A stretch of 20,607 bases of DNA from an uncultured Collinsella sp. (GTDB taxonomy: Bacteria > Actinomycetota > Coriobacteriia > Coriobacteriales > Coriobacteriaceae), in contig CAKUGM010000028.1 in NCBI GenBank assembly GCA_934654625.1, positions 1 to 20,607 on the forward strand, given 5' to 3'. Position 1 is the first letter of the stretch, and each line of letters begins with the position of its first letter. Positions 15,500 to 20,607 of this stretch are shown one piece after another. Both the position numbers and the translations under genes were made by a program. The notes beneath the pieces were generated by a model. The model saw only the letters and a list, made by a program, of their open reading frames with translations, was not told the origin of the DNA and did no database searches.

Positions 15500-17584
15500 C
15501 TATGAAACCGGCGGCAGATAAGCTTTCGCGTTGCCAAGACTATAGGCAATCGTCGAGCCATTGTGCAGCAGCGATGAGGTTTGGGGAGCGATGACGCCCG
15601 CGATGCCAAGCGCCAAAAGCGCCGAATTGGTGAGCATCACCTTGGAATACGAGCTCGTCAAACGGTCGATAAGGCCCTGGCTCATCCTACGCAGGCGCAC
15701 AATGGCAGCAAGGTCCGTATCGGCCAGGATGATGTCCGCGACTTCCTTGGCGATATCGCTTCCGCCGCCCATCGCGAGGCCCACATCGGCCAGGCCGAGT
15801 GCAGGTGAGTCGTTGACGCCATCGCCTACCATGGCGATACGATGACCCTCGCTCTTGGCTTGCTCCACATATGCATATTTATCTTCGGGCAGCAACTCTG
15901 CCTTGAACTCGTCAACGCCCGCCTCACGAGCGATACGACAAGCGGTGCGCTCCGAATCGCCCGTGAGCATCACGACGCGCTTGACACCAAGCGCATGCAG
16001 GTTGGCAATAGCCTCTTTGACCCCGGGCTTGAGCGGATCCTCGATGCCGAGCACGCCCACGACCTCGCCGTCGACTGCCAGATACAAAGGCGAAAGACCC
16101 TGCATCTCCGACTCGATACTCTCCAGAATATCCGGCTCCAAATGAGCACGCTCGTCTTCAAACACAAAGTGCGCGGAACCGATAACCGCCCGCCTCCCCT
16201 CAATCGAGGAGGCGATGCCATGCGCGACGATGTACTCGACGGCCGCATGACGCTCGCGATGCTCAAGACCGCGCTCTTTAGCAGCATTGACAACGGCGCG
16301 CGCCACCGGATGAGGGAAGTGCTCCTCCAAACAGGCCGCAAAACGCAAAACGTCGTCCTTGCTCCAGCCGTCGGTGGTAAGCACGCAGGCAAGCCTGGGC
16401 TGTGCCTCGGTAAGCGTGCCCGTCTTATCGAACACGATGGTGTCGGCCTTGGCAAACGACTCAAAGTACTTCGCGCCCTTGACCATGACGCCCATCTTGG
16501 CGGCGTCACTCATGGCGGTCATGACGGCAACGGAGCCCGTGAGCTTGAGCGCGCACGAGTAGTCGACCATCAGCGCCGCGGAGGTCTTAATGAGACTGCG
16601 CGTGGTGAGCGCGACCAGGCCCGCAAGCAGGAAGTTCCACGGAACGATCTTGTTGGCGAGGTCCTCCATGTGCGACTGGCCCTCGGATTTGAGCGAGTCG
16701 GCCGTCTGAACGAGCGAGACGATCGAGCGCAGTTTGGTCTGGGCCGTGTTGGCGCGCACGCGCACCAAGATGCTGCCGTCTTCGACGACGGTGCCGGCAA
16801 ACACGTCGTCGCCCACGCTGCGCTCGACGGCCAGCGGCTCGCCGGTCAGGGTTGCCTGGTTAACCATGGCGCTCCCCTGCTCGACCACGCCATCGATGCA
16901 GATGGACATGCCGGTGCGCACGGCAACCAGGTCGCCGGGTTCAAGCTCGGTGGCGGTAACGCTCACCTCGGTGTCACCGACCACCTTTTGCGCCTTGTCG
17001 GGCACATCGAGCAGCGAGTTGATGAGCTCGTTTTCGCTCATGGCGCGCGTGTAGTCCTCGAGCAGCTCGCCCACGTTGAGCAGGAACATCGTCTGGCCCG
17101 CGGTGTCGACGTCGCGCTTGACGAACGAGATACCGATGGCCGACGCGTCGAGCACGGGAACGGTCAGGCGCGGCTGTGCGAGCTCGCGGAGAGCTGCGCG
17201 CAAAAAGGCCATGTAGCCGGCAACGACAAAGACGGCACGCAGCGGCGTGGGCAAAAACCAACGGCGCGCGTAGTGGACGCCGACAAGCGTGGCCAGGTCC
17301 ATAACCAACTTGTGCTTGCGCGGCTCGAGCTGCATCACGTAGCCCGACTTGGCGTCGGCGATGGCCTGGGCATTGAGCGCGCCGACGGCGCCCAGCACGG
17401 CGTCGCGGCGCGGCTCGTCGTATTCGAGCGCCATCTGCCCGATGCGGCCGTAGACGCGAACTTTGCGCACGCCGTCGATTTCGGTGCCGAGCTTGATCAA
17501 TGCATCGAGATCGCTCTCCGGCACAGGACCCGCCAACTGAAGGCGGGTCCTGCCGGGGATCTCGCTGATAATCGAGAATTTCAT
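15500..17584 (-). CDS. Heavy-metal-type P-type ATPase (P1B-like) with SCA metal-site motif
   Basis: This 694-aa pump has the full P-type core: TLTGEP in the actuator domain, the phosphorylation site FDKTGTLTE with Asp386, the HP locus (EEHFPHPVARA) typical of P1B metal pumps, MLTGD, and the hinge MVGDGVNDSPALGLADVG. The N-terminal 60 residues (IPGRTRLQL onward) look like a degenerate metal-binding domain with no CxxC. The helix preceding the phosphorylation domain reads DYSCALKLTGSVA with Cys344, where copper pumps carry CPC, so metal specificity cannot be assigned. The gene follows a DUF6110 gene by 17 bases on the same strand, a pairing I recall from Firmicutes and other anaerobes. The ribosome site is weak (CCAGG). 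It probably exports a transition metal across the cytoplasmic membrane. Confidence 0.88.
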   Translation of the reverse strand: MKFSIISEIPGRTRLQLAGPVPESDLDALIKLGTEIDGVRKVRVYGRIGQMALEYDEPRRDAVLGAVGALNAQAIADAKSGYVMQLEPRKHKLVMDLATLVGVHYARRWFLPTPLRAVFVVAGYMAFLRAALRELAQPRLTVPVLDASAIGISFVKRDVDTAGQTMFLLNVGELLEDYTRAMSENELINSLLDVPDKAQKVVGDTEVSVTATELEPGDLVAVRTGMSICIDGVVEQGSAMVNQATLTGEPLAVERSVGDDVFAGTVVEDGSILVRVRANTAQTKLRSIVSLVQTADSLKSEGQSHMEDLANKIVPWNFLLAGLVALTTRSLIKTSAALMVDYSCALKLTGSVAVMTAMSDAAKMGVMVKGAKYFESFAKADTIVFDKTGTLTEAQPRLACVLTTDGWSKDDVLRFAACLEEHFPHPVARAVVNAAKERGLEHRERHAAVEYIVAHGIASSIEGRRAVIGSAHFVFEDERAHLEPDILESIESEMQGLSPLYLAVDGEVVGVLGIEDPLKPGVKEAIANLHALGVKRVVMLTGDSERTACRIAREAGVDEFKAELLPEDKYAYVEQAKSEGHRIAMVGDGVNDSPALGLADVGLAMGGGSDIAKEVADIILADTDLAAIVRLRRMSQGLIDRLTSSYSKVMLTNSALLALGIAGVIAPQTSSLLHNGSTIAYSLGNAKAYLPPVS

Positions 17585-17601
17585 AGTTGTGCCTGGGAGC
17601 G

Positions 17602-17850
17602 CTACTCGGCTGCGTTGCTCGCAGCGTCAGCCTCGCTCTGGGTAATGTAGGCAGCCTCGGCAACCATGTCGTCAACGTTGGCCTTGGCCTGCTCGACCAT
17701 GTCCTGGTAGCCGTTCTTGATACGCATGCCGCACGCGATGCCCTGCACGCAGGCGTTTTTAACCGGAGCGCTGGTGAGCAGCTTGATGCCGGCCGTGCCG
17801 AGCAGAAAACCGCCACCGACAAGCATGGTATTAAATGCAGACTTCTTCAT
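17602..17850 (-). CDS. DUF6110-like small membrane-anchored protein
   Basis: This 82-aa protein opens MKKSAFNTMLVGGGFLLGTAGIKLLTSAPVK, one hydrophobic segment at about residues 8-27 with a basic start. A soluble Glu/Asp/Ala-rich helical tail follows (VEQAKANVDDMVAEAAYITQSEAD). The GTAGIK-LTS-KNA-CMR pattern fits my recollection of the DUF6110 family, whose members sit beside P-type ATPases. A good GAGG lies 6 bases before the ATG. It is the first gene of a two-gene operon with the ATPase. Its role is unknown; a small partner or regulator of the pump is a reasonable guess. Confidence 0.75.
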   Translation of the reverse strand: MKKSAFNTMLVGGGFLLGTAGIKLLTSAPVKNACVQGIACGMRIKNGYQDMVEQAKANVDDMVAEAAYITQSEADAASNAAE

Positions 17851-17938
17851 GGTATTCCTCTCTTCTCCGCGCCGACTCGCAACGCGGTGACCCGGTGCCC
17901 GAGCAAATAAGTTAACTCGCGTGCACTTTTAAGAGATG

Positions 17939-17967
17939 AGTTTAGTATCCCTAACTTATGCAGTCAA
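17939..17967 (-). promoter_or_regulatory. Promoter of the DUF6110/P-type ATPase operon with overlapping dyad
   Basis: On the minus strand TTGACT (17967-17962), a 17-base spacer and TAAACT (17944-17939) form a good sigma-70 type promoter. A short dyad TTAG-TATCC-CTAA at 17942-17954 covers the -10 and part of the spacer, which is where a repressor would act. The start would be roughly 80 bases upstream of the DUF6110 ATG. Confidence 0.6.
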
Positions 17968-18041
17968 CAGAGGGTAACTTTTTGGAAATCTTCTCTTCTG
18001 CCATCCCCTGACGGGCCGAGCCCATACCGGTAACCAGCCTA

Positions 18042-18113
18042 ATGAAGCAGATAATCCCATTTAGAGCACCCCTAAGTGCATCTAAATGGGATTATCTGCT
18101 TCATCTATCGTTG
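18042..18113. repeat. 72-bp palindromic repeat, copy 2
   Basis: The 24-base arms at 18042-18065 and 18081-18104 are perfectly complementary, starting ATGAAGCAGATAATCCC. An inner GCAC/GTGC pair extends the stem around the loop CCCTAA with one unpaired A. The tail CATCTATCGTTG is also shared with copy 1. Sharing of both the palindrome and the flanking tail shows this is a dispersed element, not two independent terminators. Confidence 0.75.
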
Positions 18114-18140
18114 CAAGCATGATCGTGTCACTTGCCGCCC

Positions 18141-18178
18141 CACACAAAACAGCCCTCAACCGGATATCCGGCCGAGGG
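18141..18178 (-). terminator. Terminator of the four-helix membrane protein gene
   Basis: Read on the minus strand, CCCTC and GAGGG arms enclose the palindrome CCGGATATCCGG (18160-18171), and the stem is followed by CTGTTTTGTG. It lies 29 bases after the stop at 18208. The stem has one two-base internal mismatch. Confidence 0.7.
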
Positions 18179-18207
18179 TTTCGTGCTCAGCAATATGCCA
18201 CCGTCAC

Positions 18208-18642
18208 CTATGCCGCGGCGCGATCGGACGAGAGGTGCACCGCCTTGTCAAAGTTGACGCCAAACAGGATGCCGGCAAGCATCAGAGAAGCGCCAAGTCC
18301 GCTATAGAAGACGGCGATAAAGCGCTCTGGCGCAATGCCGCTCGAACGCAGCAAGATGCCAAAGGTCATCATAAAGGCCATGATGGCGAAAGACTTCTTA
18401 TCGAAGAACTTGAGAAAGAAATGGCGCTCCTCCTCGTAAGAACGAATCCTCGCCGTGTGCTTCTTGACGAGCTTGCCAAAGACCATAGCCTGGAACACGG
18501 CAAAGACCACGAGAGAAAGCAAGTTGTTGAGCATTCCGCGGAACATGGGGTAAGCCTGCAGGCCGATGCGAAGGATATTGAATCCGGCGGCGCTCCAAAC
18601 CAGACAAGCAATCAGAAGCAGCGTGTTGCGTTTAACTTTCAT
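18208..18642 (-). CDS. Small four-helix membrane protein of unknown function
   Basis: This 144-aa protein has four hydrophobic segments: about residues 7-25, 38-56, 85-103 and 107-126. The segments are separated by a basic cytoplasmic loop (KLVKKHTARIRSYEEERHFFLKFFDKKS). The basic start and loop suggest both ends are inside. The LVWSAAGFNILRIG opening and FDKKSFAIMAFMMTFGI block recall uncharacterised membrane proteins of anaerobic Firmicutes, but I know no function. GAGGAG lies 6 bases before the ATG. It is downstream of, and 70 bases from, a TetR-family gene on the same strand. An operator-like sequence shared with the TetR upstream region lies in the gap, so it is probably the TetR target. 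Confidence 0.75.
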   Translation of the reverse strand: MKVKRNTLLLIACLVWSAAGFNILRIGLQAYPMFRGMLNNLLSLVVFAVFQAMVFGKLVKKHTARIRSYEEERHFFLKFFDKKSFAIMAFMMTFGILLRSSGIAPERFIAVFYSGLGASLMLAGILFGVNFDKAVHLSSDRAAA

Positions 18643-18663
18643 GAAAGACTCCTCGGTCTCTTT

Positions 18664-18684
18664 TTGAACGAGGTTCAGTTTAAG
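18664..18684. promoter_or_regulatory. Candidate TetR operator before the membrane protein gene
   Basis: The plus strand reads TTGAAC-GAG-GTTCAGTTTAAG; TGAAC and GTTCA form a perfect 5-base dyad around GAG. Sixteen of 21 positions match the element at 19295-19315 upstream of the TetR gene. It lies 22-42 bases before the membrane protein start. A third partial copy, ACTCAGTTA, is at 18695-18703. Confidence 0.55.
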
Positions 18685-18712
18685 TGATACAAATACTCAG
18701 TTACATAGGCCT

Positions 18713-19237
18713 TTAGTACAGCGTTCTGCGAACGATCTCGAGTGCAGCTGATGGATCGCTATCCTGCCGCAAGAGTGCCGAAAGCATGAGAGAGAACAGG
18801 ACATCGGCAAATTGCTCAACGGTAAAGCTCTCCGTAAAAGCATCCCTGCGAATGTTGGGGTCACGCTTTAAGACGGTACTCAGTCCATTGAGCACATGCT
18901 GCCACGCCTGCTGCATACGCTGTTTTCCGCCATCCTTTTCCTCATGCATAAAGCCAAGCGAATGCAAGGTGAAAAAGCCTGGATAATGCTCGCAACCATA
19001 TGCGATGCGCCCGTACATCCAAGCAATGCATGTCTGAATATCCTGAAACGCAGCAGATTCGCTCGGCAGGCGGAAAATCTCGCACCAGACGCTCTCGACC
19101 GTCGCCGCAACCAAATCTGTCTTGGAATCAAAGTAGTTGTAGATAGACCCCACCGACACATCGCACGCAGCAGCCACCGAGCGAACGCTAATCGAAGACC
19201 ACCCTTGGCTTCGAACCAGCTCGCGGCTCGCTTCCAA
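18713..19237 (-). CDS. TetR/AcrR-family transcriptional regulator
   Basis: The 174-aa frame holds a TetR N-terminal DNA-binding domain: SISVRSVAAACDVSVGSIYNYFDSKTDLVAA with the recognition helix around GSIYNYF. A helical ligand domain follows and ends in VEQFADVLFSLMLSALLRQDSDP, typical of the family's C-terminal dimer helix. The start is uncertain. The only usual start in frame is TTG at 19237, preceded by GAAG. Yet the codons just before it (KKKFEEI) also look like the start of TetR helix 1 and run to a TGA at 19265-19267 without ATG or GTG. Two similar operator-like sequences flank the gene, which suggests autoregulation and control of the downstream membrane protein. The ligand is unknown. 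Confidence 0.8.
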   Translation of the reverse strand: MEASRELVRSQGWSSISVRSVAAACDVSVGSIYNYFDSKTDLVAATVESVWCEIFRLPSESAAFQDIQTCIAWMYGRIAYGCEHYPGFFTLHSLGFMHEEKDGGKQRMQQAWQHVLNGLSTVLKRDPNIRRDAFTESFTVEQFADVLFSLMLSALLRQDSDPSAALEIVRRTLY

Positions 19238-19294
19238 TATTTCTTCAAATTTCTTCTTTAGATGTCACAACCGTATTCAAGAACCCACCTCAAA

Positions 19295-19315
19295 TTGAAC
19301 ATTGCTCAGTTTAGG
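19295..19315. promoter_or_regulatory. Candidate TetR operator before the TetR gene
   Basis: The plus strand reads TTGAAC-ATT-GCTCAGTTTAGG. It matches the site at 18664-18684 except in the centre and at two purine or pyrimidine swaps. On the minus strand it extends to a loose 21-base palindrome with AAA and TTT ends and TGA/TCA inside. It is 58-78 bases before the TTG start. Confidence 0.55.
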
Positions 19316-19352
19316 CGTTGTACAGCCCCATCCGCCACGTCATAAGTCACCC

Positions 19353-19379
19353 AAAAAAGGAGGCGCCAGCGGCGCCTCC
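19353..19379 (-). terminator. Terminator on the gatB side (hairpin A)
   Basis: GGAGGCGCC and GGCGCCTCC pair perfectly around AGC. On the minus strand the stem is followed by TTTTTTGG, a clean U-tract. It lies about 190 bases past the gatB stop, beyond the 131-bp inverted-repeat element, and its stem is identical to that of hairpin B at 19483-19503. Confidence 0.75.
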
Positions 19380-19430
19380 GTCACCATCTTCTCTCCCCCG
19401 CCCACCTGACCCGAACGGCCGAATCGTCGA

Positions 19431-19561
19431 GGTTGAGGGGCCAAGCGCAGGGCCTTGCCTCGCAATGAGTTCCGCACGCAAAGGAGGCGCCAGTGGCGCC
19501 TCCTTCTTGCGCAGGACTGTCTGAAATTGAGAGGCATGGCCCTGCGCTTGGCCCCTCAACC
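19431..19561. repeat. 131-bp element with 31-bp terminal inverted repeats
   Basis: Positions 19431-19461 and 19531-19561 are inverted repeats matching at 30 of 31 positions, starting GGTTGAGGGGCCAAGCGC on the plus strand. Pairing continues imperfectly inside (GCCTCGCAAT against ATTGAGAGGC). The centre holds hairpin B, GGAGGCGCC-AGT-GGCGCCTCC at 19483-19503, followed by TTCTT. The whole could fold into one long stem or cruciform. It starts 6 bases past the gatB stop. No ORF is credible inside it. Confidence 0.7.
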
Positions 19562-19567
19562 CCGCCC

Positions 19568-20607
19568 CTACGAGAGCGACGTTCTCAGCAACTCATTGAA
19601 GAGCTTGGGATTGCCCTTGCCACGGCTCGCCTTCATGCACTGGCCCACCAGGAAGCCAAGCACCTTCTGGTTGCCATCACGGTACTGCTGGGCTTGATCC
19701 GCACAGTTGGCCAGGACCTCGTCGACAATCGGCTGCAGCGCACCGGTGTCGCTCACCTGACGCATGCTGCGCTCGTCCACGATTTTATTGGGGTCGTCAC
19801 CGGTCTGAGCCATAAGCTCAAAGACCTCGTGTGCCTGGTTGCTCGAGATGGCATCGCTTGCCAAAAGCTTTGCCAGCGCAGTCACCTGAGCAGGCGCGAT
19901 ACCACTCTCGTCAAGCGTCGTGCCCGCGCCCTTAAGATAGGCAACAAGCTCGTTTACCAGCAGGTTTGCAACCGTCTGAGCCTCCTTGCCAGAAGTACCC
20001 TCAGCCGCCTTCTCAAAGAAGTCGGCATAGGCGGGGTCACCCGCAATCTGCTCGGCATCTGCCGCTTTGATGCCAAAGTCGGCCTCAAAGCGAGCGCGCT
20101 TGGCGTCAGGCAGCTCGGGAATCTGCTCGCGACAGTTCTCGATAAAGGCATCGTCCAAATCAAACGGAGCCAGGTCGGGATCGGGGAACAAACGATAGTC
20201 GTCGGCCGTCTCCTTAACGCGCATGACCACCGTGCGCTTGCGACTGGGCTCCCAATGGCGCGTCTCTTGGTAGATGATGCCGCCCTCTTCGAGCACTTCG
20301 GCCTGACGACAAATCTCGTAGGCAAGGCCATCATGCAAGCTCTTAAAGGAATTGAGGTTCTTGAGCTCGGTCTTGGTACCAAGCTTGGTCTCGCCGCGGC
20401 GACGCAGCGACACGTTGCCGTCGCAACGCATGGAGCCCTTCTCCATGGAGCAGTCGGAAATGCCCAGCGTCACAAAGATGCGGCGAAGCTTCTCCATGAA
20501 GAGGCGTGCCTCCTCGGGCGTGCGCAGGTCGGGCTCGGTCACGAGCTCGATCAGAGGCGTGCCGCAGCGGTTGTAATCGACGAGCGACTCGGCGGCAGCG
20601 GTAATGT
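19568..20607 (-). CDS. gatB: Aspartyl/glutamyl-tRNA amidotransferase subunit B, C-terminal part
   Basis: The gene runs off the right edge; 345 codons of the 3' portion are present, compared with about 480 in the whole family. The visible start of the reading frame is SLVDYNRCGTPLIELVTEPDLRTPEEA, a hallmark GatB segment. MRCDGNVSLR, TKTELKNLNSFKSLHDGLAYE, ETRHWEPSRKRTVVMRVKETADDYRLFPDPDL, and the C-terminal YqeY-like helical domain ending KGNPKLFNELLRTSLS follow. GatB is the kinase and tRNA-binding subunit of GatCAB, which converts Glu-tRNA(Gln) to Gln-tRNA(Gln), or Asp-tRNA(Asn) to Asn-tRNA(Asn), in organisms lacking the direct synthetase. gatA and gatC are not in the window and would be expected upstream. 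Confidence 0.96.
   Translation of the reverse strand, partial: ITAAAESLVDYNRCGTPLIELVTEPDLRTPEEARLFMEKLRRIFVTLGISDCSMEKGSMRCDGNVSLRRRGETKLGTKTELKNLNSFKSLHDGLAYEICRQAEVLEEGGIIYQETRHWEPSRKRTVVMRVKETADDYRLFPDPDLAPFDLDDAFIENCREQIPELPDAKRARFEADFGIKAADAEQIAGDPAYADFFEKAAEGTSGKEAQTVANLLVNELVAYLKGAGTTLDESGIAPAQVTALAKLLASDAISSNQAHEVFELMAQTGDDPNKIVDERSMRQVSDTGALQPIVDEVLANCADQAQQYRDGNQKVLGFLVGQCMKASRGKGNPKLFNELLRTSLS

Noticed and set aside
15842..17650. 602-codon open frame on the plus strand opposite the P-type ATPase
   Set aside because: Composition is His/Arg/Gly-rich with no family motifs, and it mirrors a clearly real gene; long antisense frames are expected in high-GC DNA.
15400..18113. Composite transposon bounded by the two 72-bp repeats
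   Set aside because: No transposase or integrase gene lies between them and no target duplications are visible; the repeats are better described as a dispersed palindrome family.
19359..19503. CRISPR-like repeats
   Set aside because: Only two copies, each a self-contained hairpin, with no regular spacers and no cas genes.
1..20607. rRNA, tRNA or riboswitch genes
   Set aside because: I looked for tRNA-like cloverleafs and conserved riboswitch cores in the intergenic gaps and saw none.

Overview
The window is a high-GC, gene-dense stretch of an anaerobic gut-type actinobacterium. The best match is the Coriobacteriia, probably Collinsella or a close relative. This is inferred from base composition, the style of the proteins (Tat-dependent lipoprotein sugar receptor, class II GalT, OFA-type MFS, DUF6110 with a P-type ATPase) and GatB-type tRNA amidation. 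No rRNA or tRNA is present to settle it. All identities come from reading motifs; no database was searched.

Region 1 (1-7280) is a galactose uptake and Leloir-pathway regulon. On the minus strand lie the first 17 codons of an MglA-like transporter ATPase, an MglB-like galactose/glucose-binding Tat lipoprotein and a LacI-family regulator. Divergently on the plus strand lie galM, galK and galT, with galK and galT overlapping by 10 bp and the set closed by a strong terminator. No galE is in the window. A 14-bp motif with a central CG occurs three times, upstream of mglA, mglB and galM. It is the best candidate for the operator of the LacI-family protein, which would tie uptake and catabolism together.

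Region 2 (7319-11866) is an apparent operon of unknown substrate. It encodes an SDR oxidoreductase, an OFA-type MFS transporter and a Gfo/Idh/MocA oxidoreductase on the minus strand, with a divergent LysR-type regulator. It looks like a small uptake-and-redox module.

Region 3 (11900-15471) is a two-gene ABC system: a LolD/MacB-type ATPase and an 888-aa FtsX-type permease with a coiled-coil insert. A perfect 10-bp inverted repeat lies in its leader. A 72-bp palindromic element follows it, and its T-run makes it double as a terminator.

Region 4 (15500-18113) holds a heavy-metal-type P-type ATPase with a non-canonical SCA motif in the metal-site helix. It follows a DUF6110 protein in a two-gene operon with a recognisable promoter and an overlapping TTAG/CTAA dyad. 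A second copy of the 72-bp palindrome lies beyond the promoter.

Region 5 (18141-20607) holds a four-helix membrane protein of unknown function and a TetR-family regulator. Near-identical operator-like sequences sit before each of them. Next comes a dense structured intergenic region: twin GC hairpins and a 131-bp element with 31-bp terminal inverted repeats. The window ends in the 3' part of gatB.
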